Of a DNA stretch of 27,250 bases, positions 7,238 through 14,609 are shown one piece after another. The DNA is taken from positions 1 through 27,250 of the forward strand of contig JANWHZ010000017.1 in NCBI GenBank assembly GCA_025450135.1, written 5' to 3'. The notes beneath the pieces are model-generated. The model saw only the letters and a list, made by a program, of their open reading frames with translations, ran no database searches and was not told where the DNA came from. This DNA is from Candidatus Saccharimonadales bacterium (GTDB lineage Bacteria > Patescibacteriota > Saccharimonadia > Saccharimonadales > UBA4665). Within the stretch, counting starts at the first letter, position 1. Each line of letters begins with the position of its first letter. The position numbers were made by a program, and so were the translations under genes.

Positions 7238-8542
7238 TCAAACAGCGACCGGAGCTCCCTGCCAGAGTGGCATGAGTTGAGCACGTAGCTCGTCTGCAAA
7301 ATCGATGCCGCAGTTGCCGAGCACACCAAAACCCCACAGATCACATGCAAACATTGTCCGTGCTGTTTCAACAATTCGCTCTTTGCTAATCGCCTGGATG
7401 CGATCAGGGATCTGGAAGTAGTTCTCGATAACATCATCGAAGAAATAGCGCCCGCTGTAACCACCTGCAGTACCACCAACCGTTTGCGCGCTGCGCTGGA
7501 ACCGGCCGAGTGCGTACAGTTTCGTAGCTTCAATTTCATCTTCGGCTATATCACCTTCGAGCACCTTTGTCAACTCGCCAACGATAATCTTAAATAGCGC
7601 CGACGCGTTGCGGTCTGACACTTGTGCACCAAGCCACCAGTTACTTGCATCGCGTGTTTGGCTTAAGCCAGAGCTCATGCCGTATACCAGTCCCCGCTCT
7701 CGTGCGGTACCTAAAATCTTTGAATATAGCGTTTCAGTAAGCATCGTGTTCATCAAGTTTAATGCATCTGTTTGTGGGTCTGCCAAGCGAAGTGGAGCAA
7801 ATGTATCGATGTAGAAATATAGATTCTCAACCGTGCTGTTCGGAACATATACAGCACCGTCCAAGCTGTGCGGCAGCTCCTTCGGTAGCTCAAACCGCTT
7901 CGCGTGGTCAGGCAGATCGATTGCCGCAAACAGTTTCTCGATTGCCGTTCGACGTTCTTGCATGAGGTTGCCTGCAATGACAAATCTAAGATTCGACGTC
8001 ACGTGAGTCCTAGCATAATGGGCACGAATATCATCTACATTGACGTTATTCATAAGTTTAAGCCGTTCACTATCCGTTCGCACAATTAGCCCTAGTGCTC
8101 GACGCAGCTCCTGGCTTAAATGCCGGTAATGATTATTTGCCCGGCTTACCATTTCCTCTTGCACGTTGCCAAATTCGGCCTTGAACTCTTCGTCAGTAAA
8201 GAGTGGTTTCGTAATCGCTACAAGCAGCAGACCGAGGATACGATCCCATTCAAAATCAGCACACTCAGCTTCATACGTGATGTCGTAGACACCAGTCGAA
8301 GCATTATTATATGCGCCATTTTTCTCAAACTCTGCCTGAAAGTCGCGTGCTCGAGGGATTAACTCATTAGCGCCTAGCACCATATGCTCCATAAGGTGCG
8401 GCACTTCCCACTTTTTCTTTTGCACTAAGTACTCGCCAGCGCGGAAGTTTAGGTCGAACGTCATGACGCTGGCATCGGGCACATGGACAAGAAGTCCTTG
8501 GACGCCATTCGGTAATTTTATCTCCGTAACCGTATGCTTCAT
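7238..8542 (-). CDS. M16 family zinc metallopeptidase
   Basis: Pitrilysin-family peptidase of 434 residues, the usual length of a single bilobed half. The inverted zinc motif HxxEH is present as HLMEH (about 49-53), with the third ligand in the EFGNVQEEMVSR helix about 75 residues later, so it should be catalytically active. A C-terminal M16 lobe follows. The partner half needed by heterodimeric M16 enzymes is not in the window. It starts 9 nt after the secA stop, and GGAGG overlaps the end of secA, so the two genes are very likely co-transcribed. The substrate is unknown. Confidence 0.88.
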   Translation of the reverse strand: MKHTVTEIKLPNGVQGLLVHVPDASVMTFDLNFRAGEYLVQKKKWEVPHLMEHMVLGANELIPRARDFQAEFEKNGAYNNASTGVYDITYEAECADFEWDRILGLLLVAITKPLFTDEEFKAEFGNVQEEMVSRANNHYRHLSQELRRALGLIVRTDSERLKLMNNVNVDDIRAHYARTHVTSNLRFVIAGNLMQERRTAIEKLFAAIDLPDHAKRFELPKELPHSLDGAVYVPNSTVENLYFYIDTFAPLRLADPQTDALNLMNTMLTETLYSKILGTARERGLVYGMSSGLSQTRDASNWWLGAQVSDRNASALFKIIVGELTKVLEGDIAEDEIEATKLYALGRFQRSAQTVGGTAGGYSGRYFFDDVIENYFQIPDRIQAISKERIVETARTMFACDLWGFGVLGNCGIDFADELRAQLMPLWQGAPVAV

Positions 8543-8551
8543 AGTGGTGGC

Positions 8552-11155
8552 CTACCTCCGTTTGCGTGCGGCAGTTTTACGTTTTCGCTCAACCTTACGT
8601 GACTTACGTAAACTTTTTTCGAGCTTCTTTTTCTCAGCTTGTTCAACCGATTTCTTAAAGTCTGCGGCTTCGAACTCTACTTCAGCTGCCGTAATTTGAT
8701 TCGCATTCTGCACTGAATGCCGAGCAGCACGTGTCAGCTCTGTTTCAGCTGGGCGGTCTAAATCCTGTCTAGGAATAGGCACGGCGTAATAAAGCGTGCG
8801 CACGATATCATGACGAAGCTGAAGTTGCATTTCATCAAAAAGTAGCTGTGAGCGACGCCGATATTCGACTAGCGGGTCCTGTTGCCCGACCGCCATCCAA
8901 TGGATACCCTCTTTTAAGTGGTCCATATTTTCCAGGTGTTGCATCCAGAGATTGTCGAGGATCTGAAGATATACGTCGCGCTCGACTTTGCGCATGACAT
9001 CAGTAGTAAATGCTGCCTCGCGGGAATTGTACAATTCGTGTGCTTCCGTTTGAAGCACATGTTCAAACTGGACGGTATCGGTGTCAAACAACCGATCGAG
9101 CGTAGCTTCGTCGAACGGAAAAATCTCGCGTACAATCTCGTCGAAACCTTCACTTGTAGTTAGTGGCGATGTAGCGAGGGCTCGAGCTTCATCATCGACC
9201 ATCAGCTTGATACGCTTGCTAATGTCGGTCTGTATGAGTACTTCGCGACGCATAATATATACAGCCTTACGGTGTCTGTTCATGACATCGTCATACTGAA
9301 CAACGTGTTTGCGGGTGTCGAAGTGAAAGCCTTCAACCTTCTTTTGCGCGCCCTCAAGACTGCGCGAGATTAGGCCGTTCTCGATCGGGGTGTCTTCATC
9401 AACTTTAAGACGGTCCATGATCCCAGCCACGCGCTCGCCGCCGAATATACGCATAAGATCATCCTCGGTGCTTACAAAGAACTGTGTCGTACCTGGATCA
9501 CCCTGGCGACCCGATCGACCGCGCAGCTGGTTATCAATGCGCCGAGACTCATGGCGTTCGCTACCTAGAACAAATAAGCCTCCGAGCTCTTTGATGCCCT
9601 CCCCCAATACAATGTCGGTTCCGCGGCCAGCAATGTTGGTTGCCAGTGTTACAGCACCCTTTTGACCAGCTTTGGCAATAATTGAGGCTTCACGCTCGTT
9701 ATTTTTGGCATTTAAGACGCTGTGCGGCACACCAGCTTTTGTTAACAGCTGGCTGAGTATCTCGTTTTTATCTATCGAAACAGTGCCGAGCAATACCGGT
9801 TGACCTTTCGTGTGCAGCATTTTGACTTCACGAACAATTGCCTTGAATTTACCATGTTCGTTACGGTAGATTCGGTCCGGTTTGTCGGTGCGATTAATCT
9901 GCCGGTTTGTCGGGATTTCAACCGTATCAAGCTTATAAATCTGATGGAACTCTTCACTTTCGGTCATGGCTGTACCAGTCATGCCAGCAAGCTTATTATA
10001 GAGGCGGAAATAGTTCTGAAATGAGATAGTTGCAAGTGTCATTGACTCTTGCTGCACTTCGACACCTTCTTTAGCTTCAATAGCTTGGTGTAGTCCCTCG
10101 TTGTAGCGCCGACCTGGCAAGAGTCGCCCAGTAAACTCGTCGACAATCACGACTTCACCGTCCTTTGTCACGACGTAATCTTTGTCACGCTTGAACAACG
10201 CATGGGCGCGCAGCGCTTGCTGCAAGTGATAAATGGTTCGAATATTTTCGGTGCCATAGAGGTTATCTATACCGAGTGCTTTTTGAACCTTCTCTACGCC
10301 AGCATCAGTCAGAATGACGGTCTTACGCTTTTCGTCAGTTTCGTAGTCCTTCTCTTTCACAAGTTGCCGCACCACTTTAGCAAATTGTGCGTATGCGGTA
10401 CCGGACGTAACGCTCGGCGCAGAGATAATTAGGGGTGTTCGAGCCTCATCGATCAGTATCGAGTCTACTTCGTCGACAATTGCATAATTGAGTTCACGTT
10501 GGCGCAACTGGTCAACTTCTCGCACCATATTGTCACGCAGATAGTCAAAGCCGTACTCGTTGTTTGTGCCATACGTAATATCGGCGTTATACGCATCTTG
10601 CCGCGAGCACGGCTTTAAATGTTTGAAACGTTCATCCTCGTGTTCGATATTCGTAAAATCCGGATCATATATGAAAGACTTGTCAGCCATAATGACCGCT
10701 ACACTCAAGCCAAGGAAGTTATAGATTTGGCCCATCCAACCGGCATCACGCTGCGCCAGGTAGTCATTGACGGTTACAGTATGAACACCTTTTCCGGTGA
10801 GAGCATTTAAGTATAGCGGCAACGTTGCAACAAGTGTTTTACCTTCGCCAGTTTTCATTTCGGCGACGTTACCTTCATGCAGTACCATGCCACCGATCAG
10901 CTGAACATCAAAGTGACGCTGCCCAAGCGTTCGCCGAGCTGTCTCGCGTACTACAGCGAATGCATCAGGTAGTATAGTATCCAGCGATTCATGTTCGAGC
11001 CGCTTTTTCAGCACAGCCGTCTGCTTACGCAGCTCGGCATCTTTCATTTTCTTGTATTTTGGCTCTAGACCATTGACAACAGCTACGCGCTTACGATGCC
11101 GCTTGATAGTTTTAGCTTGCGGATCGCCTAAAATTTTTTTGAGCACGATATTCAT
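8552..11155 (-). CDS. secA: Protein translocase ATPase SecA
   Basis: Motor ATPase that drives preproteins through SecYEG. The 867 residues contain Walker A TGEGKT (about 102-107), DEVDSILIDEARTPLI (from about 228), the preprotein cross-linking region, the second motor domain with NIAGRGTDI and ERHESRRIDNQLRGRSGRQGDPG, and the scaffold and wing domains. Two differences from the textbook form are seen. There are about 20 extra residues before DITYGTNNEYGFDYLRDNM (about 160-190). The C-terminus ends in a Lys/Arg-rich tail instead of the Cys-rich zinc motif that binds SecB. The ATG at 11155 has a GGGGGAG ribosome site. It is followed by the M16 gene. Confidence 0.97.
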   Translation of the reverse strand: MNIVLKKILGDPQAKTIKRHRKRVAVVNGLEPKYKKMKDAELRKQTAVLKKRLEHESLDTILPDAFAVVRETARRTLGQRHFDVQLIGGMVLHEGNVAEMKTGEGKTLVATLPLYLNALTGKGVHTVTVNDYLAQRDAGWMGQIYNFLGLSVAVIMADKSFIYDPDFTNIEHEDERFKHLKPCSRQDAYNADITYGTNNEYGFDYLRDNMVREVDQLRQRELNYAIVDEVDSILIDEARTPLIISAPSVTSGTAYAQFAKVVRQLVKEKDYETDEKRKTVILTDAGVEKVQKALGIDNLYGTENIRTIYHLQQALRAHALFKRDKDYVVTKDGEVVIVDEFTGRLLPGRRYNEGLHQAIEAKEGVEVQQESMTLATISFQNYFRLYNKLAGMTGTAMTESEEFHQIYKLDTVEIPTNRQINRTDKPDRIYRNEHGKFKAIVREVKMLHTKGQPVLLGTVSIDKNEILSQLLTKAGVPHSVLNAKNNEREASIIAKAGQKGAVTLATNIAGRGTDIVLGEGIKELGGLFVLGSERHESRRIDNQLRGRSGRQGDPGTTQFFVSTEDDLMRIFGGERVAGIMDRLKVDEDTPIENGLISRSLEGAQKKVEGFHFDTRKHVVQYDDVMNRHRKAVYIMRREVLIQTDISKRIKLMVDDEARALATSPLTTSEGFDEIVREIFPFDEATLDRLFDTDTVQFEHVLQTEAHELYNSREAAFTTDVMRKVERDVYLQILDNLWMQHLENMDHLKEGIHWMAVGQQDPLVEYRRRSQLLFDEMQLQLRHDIVRTLYYAVPIPRQDLDRPAETELTRAARHSVQNANQITAAEVEFEAADFKKSVEQAEKKKLEKSLRKSRKVERKRKTAARKRR

Positions 11156-11254
11156 TCGTTTCTACACTCCCCCTGACAATCTGTTTTGCGACTAAGGCCA
11201 ATTGAATTTATTGTATCGCGTTTCATCAGCGAACGCCACGGCTTTCAAGCCACC

Positions 11255-12556
11255 CTACAGTTCGCTCTGACCCCCTATAAACGGTATGAGTACTTCCGGC
11301 ACACGTACACGGCCGTCAGACGTCTGGTAATTTTCAATAATCGCAATTGGCGTTCGGCTCAACGCAAAGGCCGTTGCGTCATTGGTATGTATGAGTTCTA
11401 CGCGACCGTCGGCACGCTTGACGCGCGTCTTTAGCCGGCGTGCTTGGTAATCAGTCATATAGTCTGCGGTATGTGTTTCGCGATATTTCCCCTGCCCCGG
11501 CAGCCACGCTTCGATATCGACACCACGCGCATTTGGTTTACCAATATCAGCGGTGCACTTCAGAAGCACATGATACGGTATGCCTAATAACTGCATAAGC
11601 TTTTCTTGAATACCAACGAGTAGTAGATGTTCCTGCAAACCATTCTCGGCAGTCGTCAAACTTTCCATCTCAAGCTTGTCAAACTGGTGCATACGAAACA
11701 TGCCTTCCATATCCTTACCATATGAACCTGCTTCACGGCGGAAACTCGTGGCATAGCCCAGGTATCGTAGCGGTAGGTCTTCTACTGCGATAATCTCATC
11801 TGCGTGCATGCTGCCGAGTACATGTTCGGCACTACCCTGCAGCCACAAATTGTCCTCAGTCTCGACCTTATAGCGGTCATCGCGTGGCTCAAGCCGATCC
11901 ATAGCGTCATACATACTTTCGCGCAGCATAAGAGGTGGCAAGACGGGCACGAATGGCTTATTCGTGGTACGTAGACTATTTTCGTCAATAATCTCTTGCA
12001 CAAAGTTTTGATCAGTCAGCTTCATGATAGCGAATTGGATAATGGCAAACTGGAGCCGCACTAAGTCGCCTTTGATATACGCAAACCGAGCGCCGGTAAC
12101 TTTCGCGGCACGCTCCTTATCGAGCCAACCCCGTGATTCAGCAATTTCCGCATGGTTTTTTGGCTGAAAGCTGAACTGCGTTGGATCACCGACCGTTTTC
12201 GCTACTTGATTCTCGTCTTCACTCGCTCCAACTGGAACATCATCAAGCGGCATATTGGGCACTTTCTTTAATAGCGCTAAGTAGTCGGCATCAACAACAT
12301 CCAGCTCACCTTCTAATCTGGCAACTTCTTCTTTCAACTGACGACCTGTGTTTAGCTGCTGCTCCGTCGGCTTCTGGCCTTTCATTTCCCCCGCTAATGC
12401 GTTGCGTTTCTGTCGTAATTCTTCAACTTGAGTTACTAGCTGACGGCGTCGAGTATCGAGTTCCAGCAGATATGATATATCGATATCATAATTCTTTTGT
12501 TTGGCTTTTTCTTGGACCAATTCTGGATTGTCACGGATGAATCGTATATCTAGCAT
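11255..12556 (-). CDS. serS: Serine-tRNA ligase
   Basis: Class II synthetase that charges tRNA-Ser. The 433 residues have the N-terminal tRNA-binding coiled coil (about 30-105, Gln/Glu/Arg-rich), then the catalytic core with motif 2 near TSFRREAGSYGKDMEGMFRMHQF and motif 3 near NDATAFALSRTPIAIIENYQ. The ATG at 12556 has GAGGG about 8 nt upstream. A 107-nt leader holds a Ser-rich 22-codon upstream ORF (see that entry). The secA gene follows after 99 bases that hold only a small GGCTT/AAGCC hairpin and a possible TACAAT box (11215-11210). Confidence 0.97.
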   Translation of the reverse strand: MLDIRFIRDNPELVQEKAKQKNYDIDISYLLELDTRRRQLVTQVEELRQKRNALAGEMKGQKPTEQQLNTGRQLKEEVARLEGELDVVDADYLALLKKVPNMPLDDVPVGASEDENQVAKTVGDPTQFSFQPKNHAEIAESRGWLDKERAAKVTGARFAYIKGDLVRLQFAIIQFAIMKLTDQNFVQEIIDENSLRTTNKPFVPVLPPLMLRESMYDAMDRLEPRDDRYKVETEDNLWLQGSAEHVLGSMHADEIIAVEDLPLRYLGYATSFRREAGSYGKDMEGMFRMHQFDKLEMESLTTAENGLQEHLLLVGIQEKLMQLLGIPYHVLLKCTADIGKPNARGVDIEAWLPGQGKYRETHTADYMTDYQARRLKTRVKRADGRVELIHTNDATAFALSRTPIAIIENYQTSDGRVRVPEVLIPFIGGQSEL

Positions 12557-12590
12557 GAGAGCTTCCCTCGTTAATCAGATAGCAGTTTTT

Positions 12591-12659
12591 TTAAGATAAA
12601 AGGTAGGTACGGCCGAAGGCCGAAGAGTGGAGACATGATGGTATATTAGTGCGAGTCAT
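12591..12659 (-). CDS. Ser-rich 22-aa leader peptide upstream of serS
   Basis: A 22-codon ORF in the serS leader with ATG at 12659 and TAA at 12593-12591, 34 nt before the serS ATG. Four of 22 codons are Ser (positions 8, 12, 13 and 22; codons TCA, TCT, TCG, TCT), and the last codon before the stop is Ser. Codons 13-17 form a CGGCC-TTC-GGCCG hairpin (12622-12610). A TATAAT box lies 10 nt upstream of the ATG, so the peptide would be read from the very 5' end of the transcript. The proS leader ORF has the same length and the same positions 13 and 22 for its cognate residue. A role as a sensor of Ser-tRNA charging is inference. Confidence 0.5.
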   Translation of the reverse strand: MTRTNIPSCLHSSAFGRTYLLS

Positions 12660-12669
12660 CTCAGAGGTC

Positions 12670-12675
12670 ATTATA
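12670..12675 (-). promoter_or_regulatory. serS promoter -10 box
   Basis: Perfect TATAAT on the minus strand (12675-12670), about 50 nt after the stop of the HD-domain gene. No convincing -35 is visible. A start about 7 nt downstream would begin the mRNA about 3 nt before the leader-peptide ATG. Confidence 0.55.
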
Positions 12676-12719
12676 CAACCTCCCGCCTAGTATGCTACTT
12701 TGCACATACAACGAATCTT

Positions 12720-13574
12720 CTACGCAGCAGTCATCTCTTCAATCGTGCATATTACTTTCAGTGGAACGCGTTCGCCAATGTCCAGTTCACCCTTTGTAAG
12801 ATCAATCCGCTTATGAGGATCGCGTTCCGCACCTTGGCGGTACGCACGGCTTGGCGCTTCTGTGCCTACAGCCGATAAGTTATCTGCTACCGCTAGAGCA
12901 GCAACGGCAGTCATCATCTCTTCATTGCCATACAGGTACATTTCCAATAACGGACGGAGTTTTACTTGATACTGCTCAGGGATCTCCGTCACGCTAGCTG
13001 GATAAGGACGTTTAATTACGTTGCCGTTATTGTCACGTTTCATACGGATGAAGACATGGTGCATGAGCACCGCAACGACGACGCGCGGATCCTCACCAGC
13101 TTCCAAAGCCGCCACCGCACTAATGATGGAGTGGGACTCCATTGCGTGCCGCTGCTCAGAGCTGAGCACATGAGGACCGTCAGTTGCCTCCCGTACGTAC
13201 TTATCTATTTTGCCGTAGTCGTGCCAAAATGCCGCACTGGCCATTGCAAGTTGGATATCGCGGCTCATCCCCATCCGTTGTAAGGCTATAGTTGTTAGGC
13301 CAGCTACCTCTACGGAGTGGTGCCATATATCTTCCATGCCGTGTGTGGCAAATGCTTGTTTTGCAGGGTGCGGCTGATAAGGATTGCCGTAAGCCTCGGT
13401 CACCAGCGTAGCAGCATACTCATACTCTTCAGGTTGTATGCGATCCAATCCATCAAACGTATGTGAAACGAATTTGCCAGTCGCTGTCAGTAATGCTAAC
13501 TCTTCAGCCTGACCTGGTAGAAAAGCAACATAAGGATACTCTGGTGGGTTGACCGAATACTCGTGCGTAACCAT
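12720..13574 (-). CDS. HD-domain metal-dependent phosphohydrolase
   Basis: The 284 residues hold a complete HD set: HHS (85-87), HD (His118-Asp119 in FWHDYGK), His148, HH (172-173) and Asp in ALAVADNLSAVG (about 232). These ligands bind two metals in nucleotide or cyclic-dinucleotide hydrolases. The spacing with a paired HH resembles HD-GYP/HDIG-like proteins, but no GYP motif is present and no sensor domain is attached, so the substrate is open. It has no Shine-Dalgarno; a possible promoter ends 5 nt before the ATG. serS follows downstream with its own promoter. Confidence 0.8.
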   Translation of the reverse strand: MVTHEYSVNPPEYPYVAFLPGQAEELALLTATGKFVSHTFDGLDRIQPEEYEYAATLVTEAYGNPYQPHPAKQAFATHGMEDIWHHSVEVAGLTTIALQRMGMSRDIQLAMASAAFWHDYGKIDKYVREATDGPHVLSSEQRHAMESHSIISAVAALEAGEDPRVVVAVLMHHVFIRMKRDNNGNVIKRPYPASVTEIPEQYQVKLRPLLEMYLYGNEEMMTAVAALAVADNLSAVGTEAPSRAYRQGAERDPHKRIDLTKGELDIGERVPLKVICTIEEMTAA

Positions 13575-13579
13575 GATAA

Positions 13580-13609
13580 ATTAACCGCAAAAGGTACTGC
13601 GTTTACAAT
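13580..13609. promoter_or_regulatory. Overlapping divergent promoters
   Basis: The same 30 bases read as a promoter on both strands. Minus strand, toward the HD gene: TTGTAA (13608-13603), 17 bases, GTTAAT (13585-13580), then 5 nt to the ATG. Plus strand: TTAACC (13581-13586), 17 bases, TACAAT (13604-13609), directed into the 225-base gap before the nuclease gene. Both are 4-5 of 6 matches, so this is a prediction. Confidence 0.4.
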
Positions 13610-13639
13610 TTATGTTTGTTGCTCTAATTAACTACGAGG

Positions 13640-13717
13640 ATGCAGGAATTGCGCACAGAACGTCTTTTTCGCCAGACAGAGACACGTAGAGAACAATACA
13701 AGAAATTACCTATTTAA
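13640..13717 (+). CDS. Possible 25-aa small ORF in the HD-nuclease gap
   Basis: ATG at 13640, TAA at the end, highly charged product (starts MQELRTERLF, ends YKKLPI). It lies 31 nt downstream of the plus-strand TACAAT box. The only GAGG is directly against the ATG, too close for a normal ribosome site, so translation is doubtful and the transcript might instead be non-coding. The rest of the gap up to 13799 holds a CTAT/ATAG plus GCTCG/CGAGC stem (about 13730-13762) and an AT-rich hairpin (13765-13779). No known RNA family is recognised. Confidence 0.25.
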   Translation: MQELRTERLFRQTETRREQYKKLPI

Positions 13718-13799
13718 GTTGCTCGGCTGCTCGCTCGAAGAACTATGACAATAGACGAGCTCATAGATATTATATATCTGCTGTAAAGTTTTATACACA

Positions 13800-14582
13800 C
13801 TATCGCTGTTTAGCCGAACGTAAAGCTTCCATAGTTAACTCTGTCCGCTGGCGAGCATACGAACAATAATCACAATCACCCCCCATCGCCGATTTTCCCA
13901 CCCGCGGCATCTTACCATCCATGCATTGCTTCATCTGTGTAAGTGTCGGCTCGACCCAACTGTCATCGCCAATATACGGTATTAGTTTGGTGCGAAATTC
14001 AACACGGTTATTAAAGCCGTCAAGGTCTAGCCTGCCATTAGCATAGACAAAATAACCGGTGTTGCTTACCTTTAACCCATTTTGGCGCAGTAGCCACTGG
14101 TAGATTTCCATCTGACGTTTATAGCTATTTTGCCACTCAGAGTCGATATTAACGTCTTTCTCCTTGGCGGTCGCTTTGTAGTCAACAACCATTATCTCCC
14201 CGTCATCGTTCGTCCAGAGATCATCGACCGCACCAAAAACATGTAAGTTGGTCGGCTTATGTAATGTCACCACGCCAGTGAATGTCTCACGCCACTCGCC
14301 CAGCTTATCGTGCTGGAACGGAATCGCAGCAACTCCAAACTCGACCATGAGCGGGTGAGGTTCGCCTTTCAGGCGATAACTATCGAACTCTTTTTTAAAC
14401 AGTTCGTCAATTGCTTTGTTGATCTGAAATGGTGGCCCATCAGGGCGCTTGATTTTCATCCGGATATCGAGCCAGAAACAGCGTGGGCACTGCATGAATA
14501 GCTCAATTTTGGAGCGTGATACTTTGTAAGCACTAGCTTGACCAGGCTGATACGGTAATGTACGTTCCCTCCAGTAGTCCAT
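13800..14582 (-). CDS. PD-(D/E)XK nuclease, RecB/Cas4-like, probable Fe-S protein
   Basis: The 260 residues show the nuclease core: Asp120 in FGAVDDLW, Asp134-x-Lys136 in VVDYKAT, and the RecB-type Gln157...Tyr161 motif (QMEIYQWLL). A CPRC pair (Cys32, Cys35) near the N-terminus and a CDYC pair (Cys237, Cys240) near the C-terminus flank the core, the arrangement of iron-sulfur cluster cysteines in Cas4/AddB-type nucleases. Role: probably DNA end processing or repair. No CRISPR repeats or cas genes are in the window, so a Cas4 role is not supported. Predicted leaderless: TACAAT ends 7 nt before the ATG. It lies 27 bases after the methyltransferase gene. Confidence 0.83.
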   Translation of the reverse strand: MDYWRERTLPYQPGQASAYKVSRSKIELFMQCPRCFWLDIRMKIKRPDGPPFQINKAIDELFKKEFDSYRLKGEPHPLMVEFGVAAIPFQHDKLGEWRETFTGVVTLHKPTNLHVFGAVDDLWTNDDGEIMVVDYKATAKEKDVNIDSEWQNSYKRQMEIYQWLLRQNGLKVSNTGYFVYANGRLDLDGFNNRVEFRTKLIPYIGDDSWVEPTLTQMKQCMDGKMPRVGKSAMGGDCDYCSYARQRTELTMEALRSAKQR

Positions 14583-14589
14583 TCGATCA

Positions 14590-14595
14590 ATTGTA
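14590..14595 (-). promoter_or_regulatory. Nuclease gene -10, predicted leaderless
   Basis: Minus strand TACAAT (14595-14590), then 7 nt, then ATG. It sits in the 27-base gap after the methyltransferase stop. No Shine-Dalgarno is present. Confidence 0.5.
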
Positions 14596-14609
14596 TGCCT
14601 AGCGCACGT

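Noticed and set aside
6126..7337. Longer prfB frame starting inside the M16 peptidase gene
   Set aside because: The extra residues are Cys/Arg-rich and unlike RF2; GTG 7214 with an upstream TATACT box gives a normal RF2 length.
12181..12540. 119-codon open frame antisense to serS
   Set aside because: Its product is low-complexity and fits no family; it mirrors serS codon structure, like other long antisense frames over secA, ctpA and lysS.
12557..12719. T-box riboswitch upstream of serS (and proS)
   Set aside because: No sequence resembling the conserved T-box (AGGGUGGNACCGCG) and no room for the usual stem I; leader ORFs fit better.
13800..14582. CRISPR-associated Cas4
   Set aside because: No repeat array and no other cas gene in the window; only the nuclease family can be supported.
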